Shown here: piece after piece, positions 35,205 through 48,669 of the stretch
How the letters are laid out: each line of letters begins with the position of its first letter
Numbering within the stretch: position 1 is the stretch's first letter
NCBI RefSeq assembly: GCF_025698545.1
Contig: NC_068567.1
Coordinates: 60,648,705 to 60,712,704, forward strand
Reading direction: 5' to 3'
DNA from: Gossypium raimondii
Taxonomy: Eukaryota > Streptophyta > Magnoliopsida > Malvales > Malvaceae
Length of the DNA: 64,000 bases
Notes under the pieces: generated by a model
Database searches by the model: none
What the model saw: only the letters and a program-made list of their open reading frames with translations
What the model was told of the DNA's origin: nothing
Made by a program: the position numbers and the translations under genes

Positions 35205-35696
35205 GATAGGGGTGTTCATTCGGTTAACCGACCCGAAATTGTTATAACCGAACTAACCGACCTTCCAAAATTTTTAACCGTTAACCGAACCGAATTTAAA
35301 AAAAATTAACCGAACCGAATTTTTTTCGGTTAATAAGGTCGGTTAACCGAATTAACTGAAAATTATGTGTTTTTTATTTTTGGTTAAAAATTACCCGAAT
35401 TACCCGATTAACCGAATTAACCGAATTACCCGAAAATTACCCAAAAATTTCGGTGTTGAGCTTGAGAAAAAATTGGGCCGGGTTTAATTTGACCTATTTT
35501 AGGCCCTACCCTGCAAAATTCGGTTTACCCGATTTTTTTCGGTTAACCGACCGGTTTCAAATCGATTTAACCGTTAACCGAAAAAATCAAAAAAAATTAA
35601 CCGACCGCCAACCGAATTTTTTCGGTTAACCGACCGATTAACCCAACTCTGTCGGTTAACCGAAAAAAAATCGGGCTAACCAAATTATGCACAGCA
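35205..35696. mobile_element. TIR element rich in ggttaaccga words, ~490 bp
   Basis: Left end taggggtgttcattcggttaacc; right end ggctaaccaaattatgcacagcacta, its approximate inverted complement. The interior is built from more than ten copies of aaccgaa/ttcggttaacc in both orientations, giving many possible hairpins. A diverged relative is at 55446-55826. Confidence 0.7.
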
Positions 35697-37094
35697 CTAC
35701 TAAATGATGTTTCTGCAAATTTATTACAGTAAAGACAGCAAGGGACACATCAATCATAAGTGAAAAAAGAAAAAAGAAAATTCTTCTGTAATTTTAACCA
35801 AGCAGAATGGAGTTTACTGCACTTCTTCACCATGTTCCAAGGGTAAGTTCATTCAATAGCCTTTTTACTGCATTTGTTACCATCCATAACCAAAACAAGC
35901 ATAGTTAGGTTACTGGCATGGCCCGTACACCCATCCGGTTCTTACATCGTTTGTGTTATGTCACACCACATTCTGAACACATATTAATATTGTTTTTTAG
36001 AACATAAGTCTATTGAATCTTAATTTGATTGATATTGATATTGTTGTTAATGTAAAAGGACGTGAGTTCGAGTGCGCTAAAGTACATTATTCTCCTATTT
36101 ATAGTTTGAAAATAGGTTATGGGTAGTTTTAGGCATTGTGCTCAAAAAAAGGAGATATGATTAAAACCTTTATAGTACTTTTACGTTATTAATTTTTTAT
36201 TACTTGAAAAATTAATACCTTTTAGAAATATTTACTAAAAATTAAAATTTTATAAAATAATATCCAAAACTCATAATTTTCTCAAAATAAAGTCCAAAAA
36301 TCCAAAATTAATATGAAAAACCTAAGAACCAAATCGAATAATCATAAAGAATATAAAAACTTTAAAAAACGAATCAGATGGAACCGAACTCACCTCTAAC
36401 TTTCAACCCAATACCTATTTTGTTCTTCTTTTAATATTTTGATTAGATTATTGGTCTCACATCTTTGTCTTCCCATACTGTCCATAAAAACCCCATGTTC
36501 CTAGTTCACCTAAAAGCATACATTATCTACAAAAAGAGAGGGAATGGGTCTAAAGCATATCACGAACATGGTTTGATTATAATTATATATCAGAAAGATG
36601 ACTTTTGGGGTTCAATAACAAAAAGGACCCAAAAAAAAAAACCTAATAGTACAAGACCATGTTTGAAAAAACCAGCTTGATTAGGATCTGGATTCTGGGG
36701 GTCACCTTAAGACTGCCAAAAGATACTCAAATCTTTGTCTGAAAACCAGACATGGTAACAGTGGGAGGGGACAGCCTAGTTTCAAAGATTTTGGTACATT
36801 AGCTGACCTAAAAAAAACCGCACACTTGTCCTTTTTCTCTGGCCATTTAAAAAGGGACTGTTGAGGCCCAAAACCAAAAGCCTATTCAACATTGCTACAA
36901 CATCTTATTACAAAGAAATTTCACCACTTTGACAAAAGATAAAAACTGTAATGAAAAAACACAACAGAATCCATCCTTAAGTCTCTTTGAATGAGCTGTG
37001 ATACGATGAAACAAGCATTGAATGTAAGAAATAATGGTAAAGAACAATGTTATGGATGTGATGGGACTGGTGGGGTGGTGGTACTAAAGCTTAA
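35697..37094. other. Intergenic sequence with a SINE copy, no gene seen
   Basis: 36011-36160 is a plus-strand SINE-like copy (gtgagttcgagtgcgct resembles box B). The rest shows no recognisable gene or repeat; 36640-36960 is less AT-rich and may hold unique sequence. Confidence 0.5.
36011..36160 (+). repeat. tRNA-derived SINE-like repeat, copy 2
   Basis: Matches the family at 10912-11063 from gaatcttaatttgattg (worn box A) through gtgagttcgagtgcgc to gggtagttttaggcattgtg. Confidence 0.5.
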
Positions 37095-37580
37095 AGTAAT
37101 AGTAAAGTTTAGTTTGAATGATAGATCAAATAGTAAATTATTTTTTACTATTAAAAATTAATTTCTGTACATCAATATGAGTTACACGTGCATGGACTGG
37201 CAGTGGGCCAATGGCAAAGCCCCCCTAAAATGAGTAATAACATTTTTCCCATTCGAAGGTCAAATTGCACTTTGATTCCAAAATGATAAAATTTTAATTT
37301 AATTCTTTAAAAATTATAAATATAAGCTAATATAATGATGAATTTACATTTTAGTCCTTATAAAAATACATAACTTAATTCTAACCCCAAAAAAATAAAT
37401 TCAGGCTTTGCCCCTGTACATGTGGCACGCCACATGTAATTGTCTGGTTATTTCATCAACTACACCAATTTTCAACAATAAAAATTATTCATAAATGAGC
37501 TAATTTAATCGTTTTTTTACGTAGAAAATATAAAATGCAATTTTATTGATCGTACAAAAACTTCCATAATATTTTTATGT
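37095..37580. repeat. Palindromic MITE copy interrupted by another element
   Basis: The left arm (agtaaagtttagtttgaatg...tctgtacatcaatatgag) and right arm (tgtacatgtggcacgcc...cttccataatattttta) belong to the palindromic family, but about 37188-37420 is foreign. That insert has its own inverted ends (tggcaaagccccc and, inverted, ggggcaaagcc), so it is probably a second small TIR element. Confidence 0.6.
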
Positions 37581-37904
37581 TGATACAGATTAATGGTGGT
37601 TCCAATTATTCTTAAGACGTGGTTGTCTTAAAGGTGGACAAACATTCAAGTGATGAAGTACAAGACATGTATGGGTCAGTTTAATTTTGTATGTTAGATG
37701 TGGGTTTTTTTTTCCCCTTTAATTGATGAGAAAAATCAAGCTCACCGATGAGCTGTTCCACAGCTTTTTACGAGTTTTGCAAATCGTCCTCTTGCTCAGA
37801 CATCAGATCCTTCCTCCTCTGTATTAAGAACAACAATAAATCAGATTTGAAAATGGAAAAAAAAAAATAGCGACTTTGAGGTTGAATTGAAAGGATTTAA
37901 TCAC
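37581..37904. other. Spacer, no gene seen
   Basis: AT-rich, with a short moderately GC segment (about 37740-37820, cgatgagctgttccacagc) that has no open frame of note. Confidence 0.35.
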
Positions 37905-38345
37905 CATTTAACTATAAACTACATCCATTTTTGTTTTTTTGGGTAAATTAACCCAACCTCGCTTAACTTTAAAAAGTTAAAAAATGGTTATTAAATTATT
38001 TGAAAGTTTTTATTTAAATGATTGGGATGTTAAAATTGCTGTTTTATAGCATTTTCTGTTCACACTGTCTACACCAATTGAAAGTTTCCGTTCCCCTTTT
38101 ATTCTAAAATTCAGTTTTTTTTTCCATGAAACAAGTTTGAACGTCACGAATCTATGAACCAAAATCCAAACGACTTTCATCTCTGATCTTCGACACTGAC
38201 CACCAGATTGACTTGGATCTAAGGTATGTTATTCTACTCGTCGATGCGTATTGACTCGTCGTACTAATCGTCGAATTGTTGCTTGGAGCTCGATACCCGA
38301 ACTTTTTTTAAAAGAAACTTCACAACCCAATAACTTAAATATATA
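37905..38345. repeat. TIR-type element (family of 52115-52625)
   Basis: Shares words such as ttatttgaaagtttttatttaaatgattgggatgttaaaattgc (in pieces) and gttcacactgtctacaccaattgaaag with 52115-52625. The right arm is partly lost. Confidence 0.5.
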
Positions 38346-38892
38346 TATTTTTTATAATTTAGAAAAATTGAAGAAGATAAGGTTAAATTACATGTGCTTA
38401 GTTTGCAATCTTGGCATTTCATGTAGATAGTGACCACTGCCCAAACATTGGATGCCCTATTGGATGGAAGTATCCTACATAAACTCTTTAATACAAGGGA
38501 TGTAACAAGAATTGACTTGCTACAATTATTTGATTCAAAGTTATTTGAAAGTGTGGTTTTAAATTGAGGCCTCCATTTCTTTTGGGGCCAATGCTGCCAC
38601 AAAAGGGCACAATCCCCTTGTCCCCTTGAAGATTTTGAGACAAAAATTACATGTTTTTATTGATGTTTCTTCGTTCAAGTGGTAAAAAATATTGTATTCA
38701 AATCTTGTGAATAGAAAAAAAACCATCGTTACTCTCATTCAAACTAGGGGTAGCAGAGGTCTTGGCCTCCTTTGTTTAAATGGGTAAATTGGTTTCAATT
38801 TAGGTCTTTTTAGCTTTTGATTAAAATAGAAAAATTTTAATTTTAATCTCATTGAAAAATTAATAATTTAATTTAAGTATTTTTTAATGGCA
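38346..38892. other. Spacer, no gene seen
   Basis: No domain or repeat structure recognised. A 112-codon open frame on the minus strand (38264-38602) has no protein-family features. Confidence 0.35.
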
Positions 38893-39215
38893 ACGTCTAA
38901 GGTGAGATCTTATTATAGCCGGATCTCATGAGATTCTTTTTAAATTAGCGATGGTGGATAAATGACAGAAATGAGGAGACCTAGAACCTGTTAAATCAGT
39001 TATCAAATACGTTATTTTCCTATAGAAATTAGATTCTCTCCTTCTTTAGTGTTGAAACCGATTGAATTGGTTAAAAGGTAAACTCACGTTTTGCAATACA
39101 AATGCTACATGGCATGATTAATGATGGATTTTTTTTTCTCCCTTTTCATTTCAACTACTGATTTAAAAAGGATTTCATGAGATCCATTATAATGAGATCT
39201 TTAAATAGGTGCCAT
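38893..39215. repeat. Small TIR element, ~320 bp
   Basis: Left arm gtgagatcttattatagccggatctcatgag; right arm ctcatgagatcc-type complement (tttcatgagatccattataatgagatct). Non-coding. Confidence 0.55.
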
Positions 39216-39254
39216 TGATAAAACACGTCAATTTACTATAAGTTTAATAAGTTT

Positions 39255-40013
39255 GTTAATGTTATATTCAATCACAGTATTGATCAGATAGTGGAAGGGA
39301 AACGAAAAATAGAGAAAGTAAAGAGAGATTTGCACATAGTCATTTGTTAATACAATTCAGAAACAATCCTACTCTACGAAGCCTCACTTAATGAATGATT
39401 CTTATTCAACAATCTTTCAGATCACCTATTGATTCAAGCCCAATCTACCCTTACATAAAGAAATAATTGTAGCCCTAATATTGACTCCAATCGTTACAAA
39501 TCACTCATCCCAAAAACCTAAGTTCAATCCCTCACAAAGAAAGCCTACTAGAGTGTGAAATTAGCACAACACTCCCTTAAATCGATACCCTTTCCATGCG
39601 AATTGGCATACTATTTATAAGCTTAATATAATAGTCTATTCCATTACCATAGTCCAATATAAACTATTCTTCTTCAATAAAGTAATCAGGATAAATAGCT
39701 TTCAATCTTATCCTTAGATAAAGTAGAATTAATCTCCTTGAAAAAAGTCATGATATATGCCTTTGAGATCGAAAAATTTCTCACCAAAAGCCGTAGTTGA
39801 ATTCAACTTCTTCCACATACTCTTCATGAATACAACCTTTTTAATTTTAGCTTTGAATACTAGAATAAGAATGTCCAATGTGGCATTTGCTTATTAAAAT
39901 AACATCCAATAAAACTCACGTCAAAAAAGACAACATATAAATATACTCAAGCTCGCTTGTATCTTGACTGATCAAATAACTGAACAAACATTACTGCTCA
40001 ACCTGGACTCTAA
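39255..40013. mobile_element. Possible worn solo LTR (Copia-like)
   Basis: Begins tgttaatg and ends actctaaca, giving TG...CA type ends, and is compositionally unlike its flanks. I could not find a matching target duplication, and family is uncertain. Fossil; no coding content. Confidence 0.3.
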
Positions 40014-41869
40014 CAACCACCATTTTTAATATAAAAATTTTAGCTTTGGCCTCTCAAATTTTATACTCTTTTTATCTCTACCCTTAAACAAAATTTTCAA
40101 CTTTGGGAGAGAGATGTAAGTCTTACATGGCAGAAAACAATTGTGAGGGAGTCAATAAAGGTGGAATATTTTCCCATGATTCATGTTGAATTTTATGTTG
40201 TTGGGAAAAAAGAAGGTTGGGGGATCAATGATCATAACATTTTGGTAAGTGGTTTTGGGTCAAAAAGTACACCCAAGTGCTATACTTAATACATGGAATA
40301 AGCTAAAGTAGGGTAATAAAAAAAAGTAACCCAAATATTTATTTTATTTTATTTTTTAATATTTTAAGTTATTTTCTTTTCAGTAAAAAAAAGTTGGAAT
40401 AGGGACCCATAAACCCCTATAGTCATCTCTTTTGTTGTATTTTAACCTTTACAGCTGTAAGCAAGAAATATATAATATATGTATAGATAAAAATAGAATA
40501 AACAAAAATAAATAAATGACAAAGAATTGGAATTTAATTAAATTTCAGAAGTTAAACAAGCAATTACAACATGTGGGGCTTTGTATTCTCAATGCTATGA
40601 TATAATTCTTTTGTCATCATGTATATTATTAGTAATCTTATACAACATCTTAATTTTTAAAATCAAAATAAAGTAGCAGATCGAGTCTTAGCTCAATTGG
40701 TGTAGGTATTATTGTCCATGTAAGAAAACGTAGGTTCAGGTGCGTTGAAGCCTATTATTCTCTTATTTATGGGTTAGAAAAGGGTTATGGGTAGTTTTAG
40801 ACACTGTATTTTAACGAAATATAAATTTAAGAATCAAATTAGAAGAAATTGTCAAATTCCGAAACTAAAGTGAATAAAAATTTTAAGGGACCATATTAAA
40901 AAAATCACCAAACTCAAGGACTAAATGTTGCTTTATCCCAAATACAATCTCCTAACACGTGAAAAAAGCAAAAGAAATTGTTCTTCACCTTTCTAAAGAG
41001 ATTAGATACTGTCCTTTTATTTATTCTTATTTTAAATAAAATAGATTCTACTTTTTTAAAAATTATTAAAATTTTAATTAAAATGCGCAAATTAGCAAAA
41101 ACAAATAAAGAAAAAAGAAAAAGGTAAAGGAAGAACATTGAAATGATTTTTTTTTGGTTTTTATCCTTAAATTAATAAAAATATTAACTTTATCATTTTA
41201 TTTAAATAAATTTTCATACTTTATTATATCAAAATAAATTCTTAATTAAATTTGCACACAAATAAAAAGATAAAACTTATTTAAATATAAAATATACTAC
41301 AAAATTATTTTAAAATTAATAAAATAGTTTATGATTTAATTTTAATATAATGGTGGGTTAAATAGGAGTTTAGTCTAATCTAATTAAGTAGAGGATAAGA
41401 AAAGAGAAGATTCTATTGGCTCAAATAAAAGTTAGGGTGGAAACATCCCTATAATTATTATTTTAATTTTTATTTTATATTAAATTTAATATCAAATAAT
41501 ATTTAATAAAAATTAACATTTACGAATGAGATATTAATTTAATAATAAGTTTAAAGACTGTTGATTTTTCGATCCAACCAATTTAATCTGTATCCGATTA
41601 TGTATTACTATAATATCTGATATAATAAATATATATATCCATAATAATAATAATAATAATAATAAAGGGTACGCTTTGAAAAGACAATTGCAGAAGAAAA
41701 AAATAGAGGACCAGACTGCATACATTCTTCAATGCAACCCTTCTTTTCTTGGTCTAATTTTCCACCAGTCTCCACTTCCATTGCTTTGATAATAATTAAA
41801 ATATAAGGGACCATTCTTGCAATTAAAACATAGTAATAAATATGGAATTTCCTTTTTGGACAGTGAGGA
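40014..41869. other. AT-rich intergenic region downstream of the cyclin gene
   Basis: Contains a plus-strand SINE-like copy at about 40677-40825 (tagctcaattgg box A; taggttcaggtgcg worn box B) and an (AAT)n microsatellite at 41641-41666. The last ~150 bases are probably the cyclin 3' untranslated region. No gene seen. Confidence 0.5.
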
Positions 41870-43274
41870 TTAAGACGGGCTACCATTGGCAACAATGTCA
41901 ACGAACACGCGGTTCAATGATGTCAAACGCATCCCTCGTTCTTGACCTCTTCTCTTCTTAAACGGTGGCTCAGGCGACGACGAAACCGACGGCGCCGCCG
42001 ATGAAGGCGGTTGCCCCACAACCCAAGACTCATTCGAGCTATCGCTGCTGAAATCAACATCAATCACCCCACTGGGACTACCAGGAACCGTCTCAAGCTT
42101 CCTCTTATGGTGGTTATGGTGGGCAAGTGTCCGACCAAAAAAAAAACCATTACACGCATTGTTTTGGTTTTGGGGTCCTGTCGATAAATCAAGAATCAGC
42201 TTGCAACAGTCATTTACCTGTTCCTGTTCCAAAAGAACATAAATTCAACAATGTTTTTTTATTTTAATGAGTTTTATAAACTACATTAACAATTACAAAA
42301 TACAAACCTTGTTTTTTTTAAGAACATTCAGAAGTTGGTTCTGGTAGTCAACTGGGTTAAAAATCTCAACTTGGTCTATAACGTGCATCATTGTTGCAGT
42401 AGCCAATACAGAGGGAAGATACCGCACAGATCTTGAATCTACGAACAAAGGAACATAATTTAGACCAAATGATGAGAAACAAGACAGAAAAGGGTATCTT
42501 TTTTTTGTCCTGTTTGAGACTTACCAGAGATTACACAAAGGAGAAGATGTTCACATCTCTTAAGAAACTCCCAATGAAGATGTGTTTTTAATCCAAGCCT
42601 TCTTATGATATGATCAAGGAATGAAAGTGGAGTAATTGGATGCATTTTCCATTTCAATGTTGAAAGAACCAAAAGTTCCATTCTTTGAATGGTTTTAGCT
42701 TCAAAAACATATTTTGTCCCTTCAACCTATAAAAGAACCAAAACATGTCATCGTGTTTCCAAATGAAACATACATACATATATACATACAGATACACACA
42801 TACTTGTAAGTCCAGAAGAAGAGGGACATGGGTTTCTTCAACTTTAGCAGCCAAAGAGAGACAAGTAACAGCAACAAGGTGAATCATCCATGGTTTATCT
42901 CTTTGAAAACAGAAACTACTTAAAAACCTATCGAGATAATTAACAGAAAGCACCGCCGTGAGAGTGGTGAACCCATAATGAGCATTGACTTTAAGCATCC
43001 ACTCCACCGCCTCACGACGGACCTCACGGTGGACCGTTGTCAAAAACTCATCATCTTTACTTTCCACATTTTCAGGACCAAGATGAACCAACTCCATTTC
43101 TTTTGAAAACAACGAAACAAGCTCCTCATCTTCCCAAAACATATCAATGTCTCCGACATTGTTACAGCCACTTAAAGAACTCCCTTCTTCTAAAACTTCA
43201 TCTTCTTCACAGTAAAGACCATCGAGTAAGAAAGAAGGGTAAGATTCTTCTTGTTCATGTTGTTGAATTGCCAT
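41870..43274 (-). CDS. D3-type cyclin (CYCD3)
   Basis: Four exons in transcription order 42804-43274, 42525-42726, 42308-42438 and 41870-42223 give 385 residues (Arabidopsis CYCD3;1 is 376). D3 cyclins activate CDKA at G1/S downstream of cytokinin. The retinoblastoma-binding LxCxE motif is present as LYCEE (residues 20-24). The cyclin N-box follows, REAVEWMLKVNAHYGFTTLTAVLSVNYLDRFL...WMIHLVAVTCLSLAAKVEET, then the C-box TIQRMELLVLSTLKWKMHPITPLSFLDHI. The C-terminus has PSVSSSPEPPFKKRR, a Ser/Pro-rich stretch with a basic cluster. Exon 4 has two acceptors 6 bases apart (gaacag|GAACAG|GTAAAT); the first gives KEQVNDCCKLILDL, best matching the family. Confidence 0.94.
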
Positions 43275-45202
43275 ATTCTAAAGAAGACGAAGAGGGGTTC
43301 TTTTGTTTTTTTTTTTAGTCCCTCTTACTTTTAAGTCATTATACAAAACGAAACATCCATAAAGAAAAGGTGATGGAGAGAGAGACCCATATCTCTCTTT
43401 TTTCTTGGTGGTGCTGAGAATGTATGTATACAAGCAACAGGCTTTTTAATTAGGGGGAAGTCTTGAAGCTTAAAAAAGAGTGGTCTGTAGAGTGGCTAAT
43501 AGCTATAGATGGGATGGGGATTTGAAGGGGAAAAAAGTAAAAGGCAGAGATGGGAGGGAAAGGGAAAAAAAAGAGGGGGAAGAGAAGGGGATTGATACCA
43601 GAGTGGGTTTCACGCTTGTCCTTTTTTGTTCTATCAATAAATATAATTTTGTATGCTTCTGAAATTGTGAATCGTCAATTTTCATGCTTTTTTTTTCAAT
43701 TTCACACACATATTTATTACATTATGAAAATCGAATCGAATAAATTGGTTGAATCGAGAATCGGTTAGTATATCGATTCAGTTGAATCAATTTTTAACTA
43801 AATTGGGCAAACTGTTTGGAGCCATTTGAATTTTTTCTTAATTTTAAATATATTTTCATTTTATTGTTGATAAATTTTGATAATTTATTTAATTAAAATT
43901 GGATCAACCAATGAAATTAATCATGGGATTGGTTTGACCACCTATTTGATTTTAAATACTTTGATTAAAACTATAAATTTGGAGTTTTAAAACCAAAATA
44001 AATTTCTATACTTTAGGAATTTTATAGATTTTATATAAAAATGTAAAAGGATAAAAATATTATTTATAATAATATTTATTATTTTGAAAAAATTTGTCAA
44101 TTTTTATTAAATTTGTGTCCAATTAACTTGTGACGCTAATTTAATTAGAATTTTAATATAATATCAATATATAAGCTGAGTTTTTGTTTTTTTTTTTTTT
44201 GGTCCAGTGATAAAAAATTTGATTCTCTCTGAGCATGATTTTGAGTCTTGTGAATAAAAAAACAATACTGAATGAGTTTCGCCTTCGTTTAAAGGTTCGA
44301 CCCTACTCAATTCCGAAGTTTGATACCTTTCAAGTAAGATCTCGAGCTAAATTTTACAGATAGAGACTAAGGCTGAGAAAGAGATTGACAAAACCGAATC
44401 AAACAGATTATTCAGTTTGATTTTAAGCTGGTGTTATCACCTGAATTGTACAATTCAATCCAAGTTTAATTTTTCCATATGAAACTCACTTTATCCGAAT
44501 CAAACCAAATGGAAAGCCAGTTTGATGCACTCAAATTTAAATTTTATCTAAATATGAATAATGAAAACACCCTTAAAATATATTTATTATTATGTGTTTT
44601 TGGGAAGAAAAGTCTATGGTGGTGGTTTCGGTGTAAAGTAAAATGGTTGGGCGGGGCAGAAGGTAAACGGGGCGGCACACACACCAAGCTCAAACCTGAA
44701 ATCCTCCATGATAATTACTCTTCGTATTCTGCCCACCAATATAAAATTATGCACTGTGCTTTTACCATTCATTCTTCCATGATAAAAGTAAAAAAGAGAA
44801 AATACAAAGAGAAAGAGAGAGTTTGGAACTTTGGAATATTAAAAATATTTAGATTTCTAAGTGGGTGACAGTCAATTACTTTGAGATATAATTTAATTTA
44901 CATCGTCAAACATTTATTTTAATGATGATTAATGCCTATAAACTCTTGCTTAAAAAAGGTTAATATTTTGCTGATTGAGTCTTAGTTTAATTGGCATGGA
45001 CATTGTTATCAGAAGGATGTGGGTTCAAGTGCGTTAAAGCGCATTATCCTCCTATTTATGATTTGAGAATGAATTATGAGTAGTTCTAGAACTTGTAATA
45101 AGATTATTCCAAAAAAAAAAAACTAGAATCTTTTTTTGAAATTTGCAATATGTTGCGTTAACCAATTGAAAGACATGAAAATATTGGTTAAAGATAATTG
45201 TT
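43275..45202. other. Cyclin upstream region and AT-rich spacer
   Basis: 43275-43500 is the likely CYCD3 leader and proximal promoter (gagagagagac repeats; no clear TATA). 43716-44000 and 44385-44470 contain aatcgaatcgaat and aaccgaatcaaac words that may be worn relatives of the 35205-35696 element. A SINE-like copy is at 44973-45112. The 129-codon frame at 44479-44868 looks non-coding. Confidence 0.45.
44973..45112 (+). repeat. tRNA-derived SINE-like repeat, copy
   Basis: gattgagtcttagtttaattgg (worn box A), gtgggttcaagtgcg (box B-like), then tatttatgatttgagaatg and tgagtagttctag, as in the other family members. Confidence 0.6.
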
Positions 45203-45379
45203 GGTAAAAGACATTATATTTTTTTAAGAGAATGAGGTACCCGTGGCCAGTTATTTTGTAAGTAGAAATGACCATTTTGCTCTTTAATCTAATGTACAAT
45301 GACTAATTTTCTCACTTTTAAATAGAGGGGGTAAAATGTAATTTGACTCTTAACATAGAGCCTTCGTGATACTTTTACC
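45203..45379. repeat. Half copy of the palindromic MITE family
   Basis: Keeps the left tip ggtaaaaga and the whole right arm (gaccattttgctctttaatc, ttaaatagagggggtaaaatg, gtgatacttttacc); the left arm is otherwise deleted. Confidence 0.55.
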
Positions 45380-48300
45380 GATAATTGTTAGGTTGAATGG
45401 TAAGAAATTTGATTTATTTATTTTAAGTGTCGTGAGTTTTGCTTCGTGAGTGGGTATGCAACAGAGCAAGGGGAAGATCGATGCTATCAAATCTACCATC
45501 TCTCTACAGTTGGCATACTATACAGTTTGCTTACCACTCGTTTCACTCCATGATGAATGTGTAATTTTAAAAATCATTACCACCTATATAAATGTTGGAT
45601 GCATTCATTCTCGCCTCACCTTACCTCGTTTTAATTTAATTTTTGCTAGCTATTTATAATATTTTCAACCAAAGTTAAACATATTTGTCTATAAAAAATT
45701 TTAAACATGAAGCATATGAGTTTTCTCTATAACACGATTTTACATTTTTAATAGCTATATATAACTGTAAAACGATACTTTTATATAGTGGAGTAAAATA
45801 AGGTGTGGCAAGCAATTACCATAATTGTTCCATATCTATTGTCCAAAAATAATTCAGATCAATTCGAAATCTATGGGGTGATTTGGGTTTTGTTATCCCT
45901 ACTTGTGAATAGAGAGAACAATTCTAGGAGAACTTGCCCCGTATTTAAGGGTCCAATAAACTTGACTCTAGATTTAGTTTGAGATTGATGTAACTATTGA
46001 ATATCGATTTTACAAATTTAATTATTCTGACTAAAATGATTGCTTGAATTTTATTAAAAAAGAACTCTTCCAAACTGGTCGTATTGACATGAACTTTACA
46101 ATTAAACTATACAATTTATCAAATTTAGGAAATTTTGAACTTTGGCACGTGATTGGTTATATCCGCTTTTTTAATATAATGTCTTGAATTACCTAGAGTC
46201 ACTCTCCAACTTATAAATAAGAGGACAATATACTTTAACATACTCGAACCCACATTTTTTTGTATTGATAATAATACTTATATCAATTGAATTAATATTC
46301 AATCCGCAAATTGCTATGATATTTAGAAAATAATAATAGTTACATAGAAATTTTCAATGTTTTAAGTTTTATCATATCTAAAGTCAAACTTTGCTTTATA
46401 TTATTATACTTGATCACAGGGAACATATGGGAAGACAAATGTAGGTCGATTGTCCATTCTGTTTAGACTTTAGAGCTGCTGAGCAGTTATTTACCAGTCA
46501 AACGTTGTTTTTTCCTTTTTTAAATATTTTTATATTTTAATTTAGGTTTTATTGTTAATGTTCAAGATTCGTGATTATCTTTTCTAATAATATCGTCTTT
46601 TAAATTCGAACTTGTGTTTTTTCCTGGGATTATATATTGGTAGATTCATTAACATTCGATAATTATATTGGGTTTCCATTAAATTCGGAATTGAGAGTCC
46701 AATCCTTAAACGAAATAAAAATTCTCACAATGAACTCAAATTTGAACTTTATTTAAATTATATCAATTTCCTACCATTTGATATGATATAATTCAAATAT
46801 TTAAAGTGTAAATCACATCATTAATCATTAAATTATGAGTAAATTTTAATTAAATGATCAAAAAATCCTTCCGATAATTTTAGTGATTAAACTGTAATTT
46901 TTTAGTTAAGTGATAAAAATAAAATTTATTTATAATTTAGTGGCTAATGGTAATTTAGTTGTATTTACAACTCAGAATTTACTGAAAATTTAAATGAAAA
47001 AAAAGGACGGATTTGACTAATTTCTCGAATCTCAATAGAAGTGGAAAAGGTAAAAAGTAAAAAGAATAAAGAGTGAAGAACAAGATTTTACATAGAAATT
47101 ACCATTAGTCATTGGAGTACAAGGTAAGGTAATTCTCCAAAGTTATTTTACTTTTTTTACTCAAAAGGTAAATTTGGAAATGAATAGAAACATGTTAGGT
47201 CCCAATCAAAGTTAATAAAGATTCTGAAATAGAAACAGAATTCTAGTTGGAGTGGTTAGAATGAACCAATGAGTTCTTAATTGATGATTTAACAAATGAA
47301 TCTCGTGTATTAGTTTGATAATTAGAGTGTCCATCATTTTAAATGTAACTTGAGCTTGAGTCGCGTTACTCGCGTTGCTATTACGGCTTTACCCTCATTT
47401 TAATTCACAAAAATAAAAGAATTTAAATAAATTAAAGAATTAACAACTTCCCTACTTCTCAACCCACATTTTCTAGGAAGTAGGATACTCTCTACTAAAC
47501 CAAGTAACTACTACAAACCAAATAACAACTACTTGACTATTTTTTATGTTGGTAGTTTATAGTTTTGATTAATCTCACATTGTTGAGAAATGAATAGTTA
47601 AAAGATGTTATTTAACCGATTGAGTCTTAGCTCGATCAGTATTGGTATTGTTATTAATGCAGGAGGATGTGGGTTTAAGTGTGTTGAAGTGCATTATCCT
47701 TCTATTTAAGGATTGAGAAGAGGCTAATATAAAAAATAGCAAATATTATAAAAACCAATAACGAGATTAATGTTGAAAAAATGGCTAGTTTTGTATAGAG
47801 CGTCAGGACATTGACTATTGTTATGTTGATTCTTTGATAATTAAGGAGTAATGCCACAAAGTTATGCGTGGGACGTCACAACATTGAACTCAAAAAAATG
47901 TTGTTTATCATATCTTTGTCATTGCCTATATAATAAGCACTTATTGAAATTGCCTTTTACGACTCCGTTTTGTTGTTTTACGTCTCAAGGTAAACTATAA
48001 AAATGATAAATTATGTTTGGTTAAGTTTACATTTTAGTTATTGAACTTTAATTTATTATAAAACGATTATTAAAGCTATCAATTTATAACATTTTGATCA
48101 CTGTGTCGATACCCGCAAAAATTTAACCATCAATTGCTGACATGGATGTCATTTCTTTAAAAATTTAAGGTTATTATTATTATTATTGCGAGTCCCACCA
48201 TTTCTTCCTTTCTTTATATTTCCTTTTTCTTTCGCATTTATTCTTCTCTCTCTTTCCCACATTTCTTTTTCTTTTATTATTTTTGGTGAATTTCTTTTAT

Positions 48301-48669
48301 TTTCATTTCCTATTATCTTCTTATTCTAATCAAACCTACCACAAGATTTTACAAATAAATTTTAATTTTCTAAACGTGTTTGACTGATGGAATTTAATTA
48401 TATCGTACTTTTATATTATTTTTAGTAATATAAATTGTAATTATATAATTATATAAATTTTAAATTTTAAAAATATTTATTATTATAATAATTATCAATA
48501 ATAATTGAATTTTTTTCTTTAATTAGTCAAAGAACTTATTTAATAATACAATTATTAATAAAATAATTACTCTATCATTTCATATTTGTTTAGTTATTTT
48601 CTCTCTAACATCAATCATAAACTCCTTGTTACCGTCCGTTTGTCCTTAACCAAATATAGAATAATTAAT
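45380..48669. other. AT-rich intergenic region, no gene seen
   Basis: Contains SINE-like copies at about 46175-46306 (minus) and 47618-47775 (plus; tagctcgatcagt box A, gtgggtttaagtgtg box B), and pieces of long-TIR families near 46790-46990 and 48010-48160. No open frame with protein-like composition. Confidence 0.5.
47618..47775 (+). repeat. tRNA-derived SINE-like repeat, copy
   Basis: Runs from gattgagtcttagctcgatc to ataacgagattaatgttg, the same 3' end as the copy at 10912-11063, so both ends of the family can be compared between these two copies. Confidence 0.65.

Noticed and set aside
44479-44868. 129-codon plus-strand frame
   Set aside because: Lys/Tyr-rich AT-biased translation with no domain; likely chance.
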